A stretch of DNA of 42,561 bases from Jeotgalibacillus sp. ET6 (GCF_029667115.1 NZ_JARUIU010000015.1:1-42561); one strand, 5' to 3'. Counted from the stretch's first letter, positions 18,523 through 27,972 are shown. Translations and numbers: made by a program. The notes: generated from the sequence alone by a model not told the origin.

Positions 18523-20418
18523 ATGGTGAAAAAATTTGAGGCAGGTTCTTTTGATGTAATCGTCGTAGGAGCCGGTCATGCTGGAGTAGAAGCAGGACTT
18601 GCTGCTGCACGCATGGGAGCCAAAACATTAATGTTAACAATTAATTTGGATATGGTCGCGTTTATGCCCTGCAATCCATCAGTAGGAGGGCCGGCAAAAG
18701 GAATCGTCGTGAGAGAAATCGACGCGCTTGGGGGTCAGATGGGACGCACCATCGATAAAACTCACATTCAGATGCGGATGCTGAATACAGGTAAAGGACC
18801 GGCTGTTCGCGCGCTGCGTGCACAAGCTGACAAAGTGCTTTACCAGCAGGACATGAAAGAAACGATTGAAAATGAGCCGAACATTACGCTATTACAAGCG
18901 ATGGTGGAGGAATTAATTATAGAAGATGGGGAGTGCACCGGTGTTATTTCAAAAACAGGTGCCACCTACCGGGCGAAAACAACCATTATCACAGCGGGGA
19001 CCTTCCTGCGCGGCGAGGTTATTCTCGGTGATTTAAAATATTCAAGCGGGCCAAACAATCAGCAGCCTTCCATTGGTCTTGCCGATCATTTACGGTCGCT
19101 TGGCTTTGATATTGTCCGTTTTAAAACAGGTACCCCGCCGAGGGTAAATAGTCAGACGATTGATTATTCTAAGACTGAAATACAGCCGGGAGATGATGTT
19201 CCCCGTGCGTTCAGCTATGAGACAACTGAATATATAACCGATCAGCTTCCTTGCTGGTTAACGTATACAAATGAGGAAACACACACAATTATTGACGAAA
19301 ATTTACACCGTTCTCCGATGTATTCAGGTATGATAAAAGGAACTGGTCCCCGTTATTGTCCGTCTATTGAGGATAAAGTGGTCCGGTTTAATGATAAACC
19401 GCGCCACCAGATTTTCCTTGAGCCGGAAGGACGCAATACAAAAGAAGTCTATGTGCAGGGGCTCTCTACAAGCCTCCCGGAAGATGTACAGCAGCAAATC
19501 CTTACTTCCATACCAGGACTTGAAAATGCACAGATGATGCGCTCAGGCTATGCGATTGAGTATGACGCAATTGTTCCAACGCAGCTTTGGCCTACACTTG
19601 AAACAAAAAAAATCAAGAATCTATACACAGCCGGCCAAATTAACGGTACTTCAGGCTATGAAGAAGCAGCAGGGCAAGGACTGATGGCAGGGATCAACGC
19701 TGCAAGACGGGCCTTTAACAAAGAGGAAGTCATCCTGAGCCGTTCAGATGCTTATATCGGTGTGCTGATTGACGATCTAGTTACAAAAGGCACGAATGAA
19801 CCTTACAGACTGCTTACATCTAGAGCAGAGTATCGATTATTGCTGCGTCATGACAATGCAGATCTGCGGCTGAAGGATGTAGGCCGTGAAATGGGTCTTG
19901 TGTCAGATGAAAGCTTTGAAAAATTTGTGTCGAAAAAAGAAATGATTCAAGGCGAAATCAAGCGTCTGCAATCAGTGATTATTAAGCCGAATGAGCATGT
20001 ACAAACGCTGCTGGAATCCATCGGGAGCAGCTTATTGAAAGATGGAATTAAAGGATCAGACCTTTTAAGACGTCCGGAAATCACGTACAATCATATTAAG
20101 GCAATCATTCCTGCTGACAGTGAGCTTCCATTTGATGTTGAAGAGCAGGTCGAAATTCAAATCAAATATGAAGGTTATATTGAAAAATCATTGCAGCAAG
20201 TCGATAAATTAAAGAAGATGGAAAACAAAAAGATACCAGACGGCATAGATTACGATGCGATCTCAGGCATTGCGAGCGAAGCAAGACAAAAACTTCGCGA
20301 TGTACGACCGCTTTCGATTGCACAGGCCTCTCGAATCTCAGGGGTAAACCCGGCAGATATTTCAATCCTGCTTGTTTATATTGAGCAGGGACGGATTGCA
20401 AAAGTATCCGGGGAATAA
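18523..20418 (+). CDS. mnmG: tRNA uridine-modification enzyme MnmG (GidA)
   Basis: The 631-residue FAD enzyme that works in a complex with MnmE on tRNA U34. The Rossmann FAD motif is [21 protein letters not shown] (12-32). Conserved family blocks are [51 protein letters not shown] and [28 protein letters not shown] lies about 12 nt upstream of the ATG. Length and order (mnmE-mnmG-rsmG) are those of B. subtilis. Confidence 0.97.
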   Translation: MVKKFEAGSFDVIVVGAGHAGVEAGLAAARMGAKTLMLTINLDMVAFMPCNPSVGGPAKGIVVREIDALGGQMGRTIDKTHIQMRMLNTGKGPAVRALRAQADKVLYQQDMKETIENEPNITLLQAMVEELIIEDGECTGVISKTGATYRAKTTIITAGTFLRGEVILGDLKYSSGPNNQQPSIGLADHLRSLGFDIVRFKTGTPPRVNSQTIDYSKTEIQPGDDVPRAFSYETTEYITDQLPCWLTYTNEETHTIIDENLHRSPMYSGMIKGTGPRYCPSIEDKVVRFNDKPRHQIFLEPEGRNTKEVYVQGLSTSLPEDVQQQILTSIPGLENAQMMRSGYAIEYDAIVPTQLWPTLETKKIKNLYTAGQINGTSGYEEAAGQGLMAGINAARRAFNKEEVILSRSDAYIGVLIDDLVTKGTNEPYRLLTSRAEYRLLLRHDNADLRLKDVGREMGLVSDESFEKFVSKKEMIQGEIKRLQSVIIKPNEHVQTLLESIGSSLLKDGIKGSDLLRRPEITYNHIKAIIPADSELPFDVEEQVEIQIKYEGYIEKSLQQVDKLKKMENKKIPDGIDYDAISGIASEARQKLRDVRPLSIAQASRISGVNPADISILLVYIEQGRIAKVSGE

Positions 20419-20435
20419 CCTAAAGGAGAAAACAC

Positions 20436-21149
20436 ATGAACCAGGAGCAATTTCAGCAGCTGCTGAAGGAAAAAGGCATCATCCTGTCCGATAAGCAGCT
20501 TCATCAGTTTGACCGTTACTACGAAATCCTCGTTGAGTGGAATGAAAAAATGAATCTTACGGCAATCACAGACCGTAAAGAAGTTTATTTAAAACATTTC
20601 TATGATTCAATAACAGCGAGTTTTTTCGTAGATTTAACCCAGCCCCTTTCCATTTGTGATGTGGGAGCGGGAGCTGGATTTCCGAGTATCCCATTAAAAA
20701 TCTGTTTTCCACATTTAAAGGTATCCATTGTCGATTCTTTAAATAAACGAATCACATTTTTAAATCATTTGGCGAGCGAGCTTGAATTAGATCAAGTACA
20801 GTTTCACCATGACCGTGCGGAGACGTTCGGGCAAAACAAATCATACCGGGAAACGTATGATCTTGTTACGGCAAGAGCGGTGGCAAGGCTCTCGGTCTTG
20901 TCAGAGCTCTGTTTGCCGCTCGCTAAGCCTGACGGCACCTTTGTGGCCATGAAGGCTGCAAATGCTTCAGATGAATTAAAGGACGCAAAAAAAGCGATCA
21001 GCGTACTGGGCGGAGGAAGCATTGACGTTCATTCTTTTGAGCTTCCTATAGAATCCAGTGAGCGTTCGATCATTGTCGTTGAAAAATCAGCTTCAACTCC
21101 CAAAAAGTATCCGAGAAAGCCAGGGACCCCAAATAAGTCCCCGCTGTAA
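20436..21149 (+). CDS. rsmG: 16S rRNA (guanine-N7) methyltransferase RsmG
   Basis: 237 residues. It methylates G527 (E. coli numbering) of 16S rRNA using S-adenosylmethionine; loss gives low-level streptomycin resistance in several bacteria. The SAM-binding motif is [16 protein letters not shown] (74-89), with VTARAVARL and FVAMKA downstream. The tail [12 protein letters not shown] is the typical RsmG C-terminus. GGAG precedes the ATG at suitable distance. It starts 17 nt after mnmG, so it is likely cotranscribed. Confidence 0.96.
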   Translation: MNQEQFQQLLKEKGIILSDKQLHQFDRYYEILVEWNEKMNLTAITDRKEVYLKHFYDSITASFFVDLTQPLSICDVGAGAGFPSIPLKICFPHLKVSIVDSLNKRITFLNHLASELELDQVQFHHDRAETFGQNKSYRETYDLVTARAVARLSVLSELCLPLAKPDGTFVAMKAANASDELKDAKKAISVLGGGSIDVHSFELPIESSERSIIVVEKSASTPKKYPRKPGTPNKSPL

Positions 21150-21228
21150 TAGATCGGTTCCCCTGTATGCCATATGTAACAGGGTATAAGAGCAGAGATT
21201 GCGAGTTTCATAAAGGTGGTGTGTCTTG

Positions 21229-22083
21229 ATGAAGACTCCGTTTTCACGGATCTTTGGCCTTGGTGATAAGGAAGAACCCGTTTCTCCCGAAGCCTTGGAA
21301 CAAAAAGAAGAAGTTAGGCAAATAGAAATCCATCAAATACAACCAAACCGTTTTCAGCCGAGAACGATTTTTGATGATGAAAAAATAGAAGAGCTTGCCA
21401 GAACCATTCATACACATGGCATTATCCAGCCAATCGTTATTCGGGAAAGCGGAGACGGCCAGTTTGAAATTATCGCCGGGGAACGCAGATGGCGCGCCAT
21501 GAAATCGCTTGGGTGGGAAAAGGTACCGGCTATTGTAAAAAATATGAGCGATACCGAAACAGCTTCTGTTGCACTGATTGAAAATTTACAGCGCGAAGAG
21601 CTCTCACCCGTGGAAGAGGCGATGGCCTATCAAAAACTTTTAGACCTCCACCACCTAACACAGGAAGCTCTTGCACAGCGTTTAGGAAAAGGACAATCAA
21701 CGGTGGCCAATAAGCTTCGTTTATTAAAGCTTCCTGAACAAGTGCAGCACATACTCACTCAGAAGCTGATTACGGAACGGCATGCACGTGCGCTGATTCC
21801 ACTAAAGGATCAAGAAATGCAAGTAAAACTCTTAGATGAAATCGTGGAGCTGCAGCTGAACGTAAAACAGACCGAAGCCCGGGTGCAAAAGCTGCTCGAA
21901 AGTCCGGACAAAAAACCAAAGCCTAAAAAAAAGGCCTTCAACAAAGACGTCCGCATCGCGGTAAACACCATCCGTCAGTCGCTCAATATGATCTCTGACT
22001 CCGGAATGAAACTCGACTCAGAAGAGGAAGAGTTTGATGATTACTATCAAATCACGATTAAGCTTCCTAAAAAGAAAAAATAG
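21229..22083 (+). CDS. noc: Nucleoid occlusion protein Noc
   Basis: 284 residues, a ParB-family CTPase that binds specific DNA sites and the membrane to keep FtsZ away from the nucleoid. The N-terminal [16 protein letters not shown] is the amphipathic membrane-targeting helix characteristic of Noc and absent from Spo0J. The CTP-binding GERRWR motif is at 84-89, followed by [14 protein letters not shown] and the helix-turn-helix [24 protein letters not shown]. The basic/acidic C-terminal dimerisation part ends KLPKKKK. The ATG at 21229 is preferred over the TTG just before it, on spacing to GGTGG. Confidence 0.95.
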   Translation: MKTPFSRIFGLGDKEEPVSPEALEQKEEVRQIEIHQIQPNRFQPRTIFDDEKIEELARTIHTHGIIQPIVIRESGDGQFEIIAGERRWRAMKSLGWEKVPAIVKNMSDTETASVALIENLQREELSPVEEAMAYQKLLDLHHLTQEALAQRLGKGQSTVANKLRLLKLPEQVQHILTQKLITERHARALIPLKDQEMQVKLLDEIVELQLNVKQTEARVQKLLESPDKKPKPKKKAFNKDVRIAVNTIRQSLNMISDSGMKLDSEEEEFDDYYQITIKLPKKKK

Positions 22084-22093
22084 ACACCGTTTT

Positions 22094-22133
22094 AAAAGCG
22101 AAAAACGATCCTGTGATCCTTTTTCGCTTTTTT
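22094..22133 (+). terminator. noc terminator
   Basis: Arms AAAAGCGAAAAA-c-GATC (22094-22110) and GATC-c-TTTTTCGCTTTT (22115-22131) with a CTGT loop and one C/C mismatch, followed by TT. Ends 11 bp after the noc stop codon. An A-run on the other side could let it act in both directions. Confidence 0.85.
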
Positions 22134-22139
22134 AATGCA

Positions 22140-22178
22140 GTAAAGCACAAAAGGGGCCTGGCCCCTTTTGTGCTTTAC
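22140..22178. repeat. 39-bp perfect palindrome with GGGGCC core, copy 1
   Basis: Perfect 19-bp arms (22140-22158 and 22160-22178) around a single T. The centre reads AAAGGGGCCTGGCCCCTTT. It lies 7 bp after the noc terminator in the 285-bp noc-parA spacer and is not needed as a second terminator. The same core recurs at 37709-37729. Confidence 0.85.
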
Positions 22179-22368
22179 TTTGTTACACTCCCCTTTATTA
22201 TGGGAGGAGGTTCATTTCATTTTATTTCAAAACTACCAATTAATTTAAAAAGTCTGTTAAAATAAAGATAAGATTGCCCGGAAGGCAGGAAAAGGTTGCT
22301 TTAGAGGTTGAGAGACATGACGTTTTGCATCCAGAGTTCCCGGCATTATAAGGATAGGTGAAAGTCTT

Positions 22369-23130
22369 ATGGGTAGAATCATTGCGATTACAAATCAAAA
22401 AGGGGGAGTTGGTAAAACGACGACTTCTGTTAATTTAAGTGCTTGTCTTGCATATTTGGGGAAAAAGGTCCTGTTAGTGGATGTAGACCCTCAGGGAAAT
22501 GCGACGAGCGGTGTGGGAATCGACAAAGGAGAAGTCGATCAATGCATATATGATATTTTAGTAGATGATGTGGATATTCGGCCGATTATTAAGGAAACAA
22601 CGGTTGAAAATCTCCATGCGATTCCTGCGACGATTTCTCTTGCCGGAGCCGAGATTGAACTGGTTTCCACGATATCAAGAGAGGTTCGTCTTCAAAAGTC
22701 TCTGCGGGAAATTCAGCCGGATTATGATTATATTATTATCGATTGCCCCCCGTCACTTGGTCTTCTTACCATCAATGCGTTAACGGCTTCAGACGCGTTA
22801 GTCATTCCTGTTCAGTGTGAATATTACGCCTTAGAAGGATTGAGTCAGCTTCTCAGTACGATACGCCTTGTACAAAAGCATTTAAATCATCAGCTGCTGA
22901 TTGATGGCGTACTGCTGACCATGCTCGATGCAAGAACGAATCTTGGCATTCAGGTCATTGAGGAAGTGAAAAAATACTTTCAGGACAAAGTGTACCGCAC
23001 CATTATTCCCAGAAATGTACGTTTAAGTGAAGCGCCCAGCCATGGTCTGCCAGTCATTTTGTATGATCCGAAATCAAGAGGAGCAGAAGTGTATCTTGAT
23101 CTTGCAAAGGAAGTGATAAAGAATGGCTAA
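22369..23130 (+). CDS. parA: Chromosome partitioning ATPase ParA (Soj)
   Basis: A 253-residue ParA/MinD-type ATPase that, with Spo0J, moves origins apart and controls DnaA activity at oriC. The deviant Walker A motif KGGVGKTT is at 11-18, Walker A' DVDPQGN at 38-44 and Walker B YIIIDCPPSLG near 124-134. AGGTG lies upstream of the ATG. The 3' end overlaps parB by 8 nt. The short form, without an N-terminal DNA-binding domain, is the chromosomal type. Confidence 0.97.
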   Translation: MGRIIAITNQKGGVGKTTTSVNLSACLAYLGKKVLLVDVDPQGNATSGVGIDKGEVDQCIYDILVDDVDIRPIIKETTVENLHAIPATISLAGAEIELVSTISREVRLQKSLREIQPDYDYIIIDCPPSLGLLTINALTASDALVIPVQCEYYALEGLSQLLSTIRLVQKHLNHQLLIDGVLLTMLDARTNLGIQVIEEVKKYFQDKVYRTIIPRNVRLSEAPSHGLPVILYDPKSRGAEVYLDLAKEVIKNG

Positions 23131-23974
23131 AGGTTTAGGAAAAGGCGTACATGCACTGTTTAAAGATATGTCTTCAGTGGGCGATGAACAGGTACAGCAG
23201 CTGTCTCTGAAAGACATCCGGCCAAATCCTTATCAGCCCAGAAAGATCTTTCAAAAGGAGTCCATTGAAGAACTGAAGAAATCCATTCAGCAGCATGGCA
23301 TCCTGCAGCCGATCATTGTTCGGAAAAGCATTAAGGGCTTTGAAATTGTTGTAGGCGAACGGAGATTCAGGGCTTGTAAGGAAGCGGGACTGCATCATAT
23401 TCCCGCTGTGGTGCGGGACCTCACAGACCAGCAGATGATGGAGCTTGCCGTGCTGGAAAATCTTCAGCGGGAGGATTTAACACCGATTGAAGAGGCAAAT
23501 GCTTATGAAACATTGATGAACAAGCTTTCGATCACGCAGGATCAGCTGGCCAAAACACTGGGGAAAAGCCGTCCTCATATCGCCAACCACGTCCGCCTTC
23601 TGACACTTCCTGAAGCTGTACAGGACCATATATCAGAAGGTGAGCTGTCGATGGGACATGGCCGTGCACTCCTTGGCTTGAAGAAAAAAAACCAGCTGGA
23701 GGAGCTGACGGAAAAAGTCATTAAAGAGAAAATGACGGTCCGTGCACTGGAGCAGTTGATTCAAAAAATGAATGATGTTCCACGTGAAACAAAGAAAAAG
23801 CCTAAAAAGCAGATCCCTTTTTATCGTGAGCATGAAGGCATTCTGCGGGAACGATTCGGCACCAGTGTGGCCATTAAAAAAAGCAAAAACAAAGGCAAAA
23901 TTGAAATTGAATTTATGACAGATGATGATCTTGAAAGAATACTGTCTCTTTTAAATGAAAATCAGGAAGTATAA
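23123..23974 (+). CDS. parB: Chromosome partitioning protein ParB (Spo0J)
   Basis: 283 residues; a CTP-dependent DNA clamp that loads at parS, spreads, and recruits SMC condensin. N-terminal KGLGKGVHALF is the Soj-interacting segment. The CTP site GERRFR is at 79-84, then ENLQREDLTPIEEA and the helix-turn-helix ITQDQLAKTLGKSRPHIANHVRLL. The C-terminal dimerisation domain ends KIEIEFMTDDDLERILSLL. Its own coding sequence contains a perfect parS site. Translation overlaps parA. Confidence 0.97.
   Translation: MAKGLGKGVHALFKDMSSVGDEQVQQLSLKDIRPNPYQPRKIFQKESIEELKKSIQQHGILQPIIVRKSIKGFEIVVGERRFRACKEAGLHHIPAVVRDLTDQQMMELAVLENLQREDLTPIEEANAYETLMNKLSITQDQLAKTLGKSRPHIANHVRLLTLPEAVQDHISEGELSMGHGRALLGLKKKNQLEELTEKVIKEKMTVRALEQLIQKMNDVPRETKKKPKKQIPFYREHEGILRERFGTSVAIKKSKNKGKIEIEFMTDDDLERILSLLNENQEV
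23776..23791. other. parS centromere site inside parB
   Basis: TGTTCCACGTGAAACA matches the Bacillus parS consensus TGTTNCACGTGAAACA at every defined base. It lies in the parB reading frame encoding DVPRET. An intragenic parS in spo0J is also known from B. subtilis. No second site was found in this window. Confidence 0.97.
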
Positions 23975-23976
23975 AA

Positions 23977-24016
23977 AACACGACTCGATGAGAAGCAGGT
24001 GCTCACGGGTCGTGTT
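23977..24016. terminator. Hairpin after parB
   Basis: AACACGACTCG.TGAG pairs with CTCA.CGGGTCGTGTT (23977-24016), with one wobble and one bulge. The plus-strand tail TCTCTT is poor, while the minus strand has a run of six T residues. It is therefore a likely but inefficient parB terminator. Confidence 0.55.
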
Positions 24017-24060
24017 CTCTTACATAGAAAGTAAAGTAGAAATAGAGATGAGGAATACGG

Positions 24061-24774
24061 ATGGTTTTATTAGGAACATTGGTGAATGGTCTGCTGATCG
24101 TCCTTGGCACGCTCCTGGGGAAATTGCTGCATCGGATTCCAGAGCATATTAAAACAACCGTCATGTCCGCTATTGGACTGGCTGTTGTGGTGCTGGGACT
24201 TCAAATGGGGTTTCAAAGCAATAATTATTTAATTGTGATCATCAGTCTGGTCATCGGTGCCATCGCTGGAGAGTGGATCGCACTTGATGAGAAGTTAAAC
24301 GCAGTTGGACGCTGGATTGAAGCCAGAGTTGGCTCAAAGGGTGATACGAGTATTTCACAGGGCTTTGTTACAGCAACCCTGATTTTTGTGATCGGAGCCA
24401 TGGCCGTCATTGGCGCTCTTGACAGCGGCATACGCGGTGATCATCAGGTGCTGTATACCAAATCGATTATAGACGGCTTTACTTCCGTCATCCTTGCTTC
24501 CACACTCGGAATCGGTGTCCTGTTTTCAGCGATCCCCGTCATTCTGTATCAGGGCTCCATTGCTTTATTTGCCACGCAGATTGACCGGTTTGTACCGGAA
24601 ATCCTGATGGAGAGCTTTATCTCTGAAATGACGGCAACGGGCGGGATCATGATTTTTGCGATTGGCTTAAATTTAATCGGCCTGACAAAAATAAAGGTGG
24701 CTAATCTGCTGCCGGGCATCTTAATCGTAGCCATCGCCGTAACCATTCAGTACGGATATCAGTCGACCCTGTAA
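24061..24774 (+). CDS. DUF554 family membrane protein
   Basis: 237 residues, highly hydrophobic with about six to seven TM segments. The DUF554 pattern is clear: GTLVNGLLIVLGTLLGKLLHRIPE at the N-terminus, an FVTATLIFVIGAMAVIGALDSG block in the middle, and GGIMIFAIGLNLIGLTKIKVANLLPG near the C-terminus. Members such as E. coli YqgA have no established function; a transporter role is only a guess. GAGG lies 8 nt before the ATG. It follows parB by 86 nt and converges on yyaC with an 7-nt gap and no clear terminator between them. Confidence 0.85.
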   Translation: MVLLGTLVNGLLIVLGTLLGKLLHRIPEHIKTTVMSAIGLAVVVLGLQMGFQSNNYLIVIISLVIGAIAGEWIALDEKLNAVGRWIEARVGSKGDTSISQGFVTATLIFVIGAMAVIGALDSGIRGDHQVLYTKSIIDGFTSVILASTLGIGVLFSAIPVILYQGSIALFATQIDRFVPEILMESFISEMTATGGIMIFAIGLNLIGLTKIKVANLLPGILIVAIAVTIQYGYQSTL

Positions 24775-24781
24775 AACGGGT

Positions 24782-25351
24782 TCATTTTCTGTATAAAATA
24801 TTGGAATAATGAATGGCATCGGTCATAATATTGGCCATTTCGGTCACAAGATATAAGCGGGTATTTTGCAGCATGGTCAGCTCCATAAACCCTCCAACGT
24901 TGACGATGCCTATAAGATGAATGTCTCCAACGTCCGGCAGTTTTTTTTGAACGCCTGCTCCAGGGCGGACGGGTCCATTGTCTATTTCGATAAAACCGAC
25001 ACTTTTCATCTGCCCAAGACAAGCGTCAATTCCAACGATAAAAGATCCGGGGTGGATTTCGTGAATCATGTTCATGGTTTTTTCTAAATTCAATGCATGA
25101 ACAGGTTCTTTCAGCGTTCCATATACATGAAAGCCGGGAAGCCTTCTTTTTTCAAGAAGAGTACCAATAAGCGGTCCTAATGCATCTCCTGTAGACCGGT
25201 CCGTTCCGATACAGACAAAAACGATGGGGTCTCCCTGCACAGGATAACGAAGCACCAGCTCTTTTGACAGATGATGAGCGGTTAACGGTTCATCCATATG
25301 ACTTCGATAGGCAGGGGGGAACAAAGGCAGTGAACTTGGTTGAGTGGTCAT
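24782..25351 (-). CDS. yyaC: Spore protease YyaC (germination-protease-like)
   Basis: 189 residues, similar to the Gpr-type fold: PIVFVCIGTDRSTGDALGPLIGTLL, FIVGIDACLG and GPVRPGAGVQKKLPDVGDIHLIGIVNVGG are the family blocks. B. subtilis YyaC (~205 aa) is made during sporulation; its substrate is not established. The ATG at 25351 has AAGGAG 8 nt upstream. A longer in-frame start at 25387 would lie upstream of the predicted transcription start. It is on the minus strand, head-on to replication and opposite its neighbours, as in B. subtilis. Confidence 0.9.
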   Translation of the reverse strand: MTTQPSSLPLFPPAYRSHMDEPLTAHHLSKELVLRYPVQGDPIVFVCIGTDRSTGDALGPLIGTLLEKRRLPGFHVYGTLKEPVHALNLEKTMNMIHEIHPGSFIVGIDACLGQMKSVGFIEIDNGPVRPGAGVQKKLPDVGDIHLIGIVNVGGFMELTMLQNTRLYLVTEMANIMTDAIHYSNILYRK

Positions 25352-25385
25352 TAAACTAGCTCCTTCACCAGAGGATATGAGTCTC

Positions 25386-25415
25386 AAGTATTGCCAATTA
25401 CAGATAATAAAATAC
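25386..25415 (-). promoter_or_regulatory. Sigma-F-type sporulation promoter of yyaC
   Basis: On the minus strand GTATT (25411-25415), 15 bp, GGCAATACTT (25386-25395). This fits the sigma-F pattern GYATA-N15-GGnnAnAHTR with one mismatch in each element. The start of transcription would fall near 25378, just upstream of the chosen yyaC start. Confidence 0.65.
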
Positions 25416-25442
25416 TCTTTCGTTCATTATATAATACAACTC

Positions 25443-25458
25443 GTTCTTTTTAAAGAAC
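25443..25458. repeat. Short palindrome in the yyaC/mscS divergent spacer
   Basis: GTTCTTT-TT-AAAGAAC, 7-bp arms. It is placed between the yyaC promoter and the downstream extended -10 promoter, so it could be an operator. No regulator is indicated by the sequence. Confidence 0.35.
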
Positions 25459-25493
25459 AAAATGTGTTATTGTTTCTCATTTGATGCGGGACT

Positions 25494-25502
25494 TGGTAGA
25501 AT
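25494..25502 (+). promoter_or_regulatory. Extended -10 promoter candidate for the MscS gene
   Basis: TGGTAGAAT gives a TGn extended -10 with TAGAAT at 25497-25502; no good -35 lies 17 bp upstream. The start codon follows 38 bp later. Confidence 0.4.
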
Positions 25503-25540
25503 AGATAAAAGTTTTGTACTTTAAAGAGGATGTGCAACGC

Positions 25541-26443
25541 GTGAACTCATTGAATACGTATTGGCAGGATTTTTTAAACTATGTCTCTGATGAAAAAATC
25601 TGGGTGTCTCTTGGATTTACGCTAATAAAAATTGTTTTCATTGTTTTAGTAGCTGGAATTGCTGTAAGACTGGCAAAAACGCTGATTTTGAACATCTTTA
25701 AAGTGCGTTCAAAAGCGCCTTTGCATGTGTCTGAAAGAAGAGAAAAGACACTTCTTAAATTGCTTCAAAATGTTGTTTCATATGTGGTGTATTTCGTGGC
25801 CATTTTAGCTGTATTGTCTGCTATTAATATTGACGTTACCGGGCTGATCGCCGGAGCAGGGATATTAGGTTTAGCAGTCGGCTTTGGCGCCCAGAATCTG
25901 GTGCGTGATATTATCACCGGATTCTTCATTATCTTCGAAGATCAGTTTTCTGTTGGAGATTATGTGAGAATTGGGCAGGCAGAAGGAATTGTCGAAGAAA
26001 TTGGTCTTCGGACTACGAAAATCAAAAGCTGGACAGGTGAATTGCATATATTTCCGAACGGCAGTGTAAATGAAGTTGTAAACTTTTCAATTCATAACAG
26101 TGTTGCTGTAGTGGATGTCAGTATTGCCTATGAAGAAGATATTGAACGGGCGGAAAAAGAACTGATGACGTTCCTGGATTCTTTGGAAGGAAAGTATGAA
26201 GAAATAATATTGAAACCCGAGCTGCTCGGCATTCAAACGCTGGGAGCTTCTGAGGTCGTGATGAGAGTGATTGCCGAAACAAAGCCTATGCAGCATTTCT
26301 TTGTTGCAAGAGCCTTGCGTAAAGATATCAAAAATCATCTGGACAAAATCGGAATCGAAATCCCATTCCCCCGCATGGTTATGTATTCGCGGGAGGAGGC
26401 AGCGCAAAAGGCAGTATCTAAAAATCAAGTACAAGGGGAATAG
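25541..26443 (+). CDS. Small-conductance mechanosensitive channel (MscS family)
   Basis: 300 residues. Three TM segments (about 22-45, 75-95, 100-122) end in the glycine/alanine-rich pore helix GLIAGAGILGLAVGFGAQNLVRDIITGFFIIFEDQF, the MscS hallmark. The beta domain follows with VGDYVRIGQAEGIVEEIGLRTTKIK and IFPNGSVNEVVNFS. The channel would open under membrane tension to release solutes on osmotic downshock. The GTG at 25541 is chosen on AGAGG 10 nt upstream; an upstream in-frame TTG has no ribosome-binding site. yyzM follows at 12 nt. Confidence 0.92.
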   Translation: MNSLNTYWQDFLNYVSDEKIWVSLGFTLIKIVFIVLVAGIAVRLAKTLILNIFKVRSKAPLHVSERREKTLLKLLQNVVSYVVYFVAILAVLSAINIDVTGLIAGAGILGLAVGFGAQNLVRDIITGFFIIFEDQFSVGDYVRIGQAEGIVEEIGLRTTKIKSWTGELHIFPNGSVNEVVNFSIHNSVAVVDVSIAYEEDIERAEKELMTFLDSLEGKYEEIILKPELLGIQTLGASEVVMRVIAETKPMQHFFVARALRKDIKNHLDKIGIEIPFPRMVMYSREEAAQKAVSKNQVQGE

Positions 26444-26455
26444 GAGGAACATGAG

Positions 26456-26653
26456 TTGGAGGAAAAAGATTACGGCCTGAATGATGTGGTGGAAATGAAA
26501 AAACAGCATCCATGCGGTACGAACAGATGGAAAATTATTCGCATGGGGATGGACATCCGCATAAAATGTGAAGGCTGCTCCCACAGTGTGATGATCCCTC
26601 GTAAAGAATTTTCAAGAAAAATAAAAAAAGTACTCGTTAAGCATGAAGAGTAA
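26456..26653 (+). CDS. yyzM: DUF951 protein YyzM
   Basis: 65 residues of the DUF951 family, which sits before ychF in most Bacilli. Three cysteines (Cys20 in HPCGTNRW, Cys38 and Cys41 in KCEGC) are conserved in the family and could bind metal, though a fourth ligand is not obvious. Function unknown; the small basic fold suggests nucleic-acid binding but this is a guess. The start is TTG with AGGAGG 8 nt upstream. Confidence 0.9.
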   Translation: MEEKDYGLNDVVEMKKQHPCGTNRWKIIRMGMDIRIKCEGCSHSVMIPRKEFSRKIKKVLVKHEE

Positions 26654-26658
26654 ATTTC

Positions 26659-26683
26659 AGCCCCTTCTGATGTGAAGGGGTTT
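26659..26683 (+). terminator. Terminator after yyzM
   Basis: CCCCTTC (26661-26667) / GAAGGGG (26674-26680) with flanking A-T and G·T pairs and a TTT tail. Weak U-tract, but it lies 8 bp after the yyzM stop and before a new promoter. Confidence 0.65.
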
Positions 26684-26721
26684 AACTATGCCTCAGAAAC
26701 TGTGAGTAAAGGGGGACGTAC

Positions 26722-26750
26722 TTGTTTTTTATCCATCCAAACTCTATAAT
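26722..26750 (+). promoter_or_regulatory. ychF promoter
   Basis: TTGTTT (26722-26727), 17 bp, perfect -10 TATAAT (26745-26750), 74 bp upstream of ychF. Confidence 0.75.
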
Positions 26751-26824
26751 TGTGTGAGGTTTAACTAGTAATCTAAATGTCTTTGGACGTTAAAATAGAA
26801 GATGAAATTGAGGAGTGAAGATAT

Positions 26825-27925
26825 ATGGCTCTTACAGCCGGAATCGTTGGGCTGCCGAACGTTGGTAAATCAACCTTATTTAATGCCATTACAAAAGCGG
26901 GGGCAGAGTCTGCCAATTATCCGTTTTGCACCATTGACCCTAATGTGGGAATTGTGGAAGTACCGGATTCCCGTTTAACAAAATTAACTGAACTGGTGGA
27001 CCCGAAAAAAACCGTTCCAACAGCCTTTGAGTTTACGGACATTGCAGGAATTGTAAAAGGAGCGAGTAAAGGAGAAGGGCTTGGCAACAAGTTTTTATCT
27101 CATATTCGGGAAGTGGATGCCATTGTTCAGGTTGTCCGCTGTTTTGCAGATGATAATATCACACATGTATCAGGAAAAGTCGATCCAATCGATGACATAG
27201 ATGTTATCAACCTTGAATTAATTCTGGCGGATCTTGAAGCCGTTGATAAAAGAATTGCGCGCGTTGGAAAAATGGCAAAGCAAAAAGATAAAGATTCCCT
27301 TGCAGAGTTAACCGTACTGGAACTCGTAAAGGAAGCCTTAGAAGAAAACAAACCTGCCCGCACCGTTGAGTTTACCGAAGATCAGCAGCGGATTGCCCGC
27401 CATCTTCATCTTTTAACAAGCAAACCGATGCTTTATGTATCAAACGTCGGAGAAGATGAAATCGCAGATCCTTCAGGCAACGAATATGTACAAAAGGTTC
27501 GCGAATTTGCGGCCAAGGACAATGCAGAAGTGATTGTGGTGTGTGCTAAAATCGAAGAAGAAATTGCAGAGCTTGATGATGACGAAAAAGCCATGTTTCT
27601 TCAGGAGCTTGGCATTGAAGAATCCGGTCTGGATCAATTAATCCGGGCTACGTACAATCTTCTCGGCCTTGCAACATACTTTACAGCAGGCGTTCAGGAA
27701 GTGCGCGCATGGACATTCCGCCACGGCATGAAAGCACCTCAATGTGCAGGCGTGATTCACACTGATTTTGAGCGTGGATTTATCCGTGCCGAAACGGTTT
27801 CTTATGAAGATCTGATTCAAACAGGGTCTATGACAGCAGCAAAAGAAGCTGGAAAAGTCCGTTTGGAAGGAAAAGAATACATCGTAAAAGACGGAGATGT
27901 CATCCACTTCCGCTTTAACGTATAA
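26825..27925 (+). CDS. ychF: Ribosome-binding ATPase YchF (Obg family)
   Basis: A 366-residue OLA1/YchF-type P-loop NTPase that binds ribosomes and usually prefers ATP. P-loop GLPNVGKST is at 9-17, followed by [20 protein letters not shown] (G3 and switch II). The G4 motif is the non-canonical NVGE type (VSNVGEDE), which explains the ATP preference of the family. A helical insert (~125-200) is followed by the C-terminal TGS domain, ending [19 protein letters not shown] lies upstream of the ATG. Monocistronic, between its own promoter and terminator. Equivalent to B. subtilis YyaF. Confidence 0.96.
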   Translation: MALTAGIVGLPNVGKSTLFNAITKAGAESANYPFCTIDPNVGIVEVPDSRLTKLTELVDPKKTVPTAFEFTDIAGIVKGASKGEGLGNKFLSHIREVDAIVQVVRCFADDNITHVSGKVDPIDDIDVINLELILADLEAVDKRIARVGKMAKQKDKDSLAELTVLELVKEALEENKPARTVEFTEDQQRIARHLHLLTSKPMLYVSNVGEDEIADPSGNEYVQKVREFAAKDNAEVIVVCAKIEEEIAELDDDEKAMFLQELGIEESGLDQLIRATYNLLGLATYFTAGVQEVRAWTFRHGMKAPQCAGVIHTDFERGFIRAETVSYEDLIQTGSMTAAKEAGKVRLEGKEYIVKDGDVIHFRFNV

Positions 27926-27936
27926 AACGCGAAATT

Positions 27937-27972
27937 GCCAGGGGCTCATTTAGTTGAGCACTGGCTTTTTTT
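27937..27972 (+). terminator. ychF terminator
   Basis: GCCAG...GCTCA / TGAGC...CTGGC stem with a small internal asymmetry (27937-27965), followed by seven T residues. Confidence 0.85.

Noticed and set aside
22335-22348. AGTTCCCGGCATTA upstream of parA as a Noc-binding site
   Set aside because: Only about 9 of 14 positions match ATTTCCCGGGAAAT and the right half-site is lost, so it is within chance.
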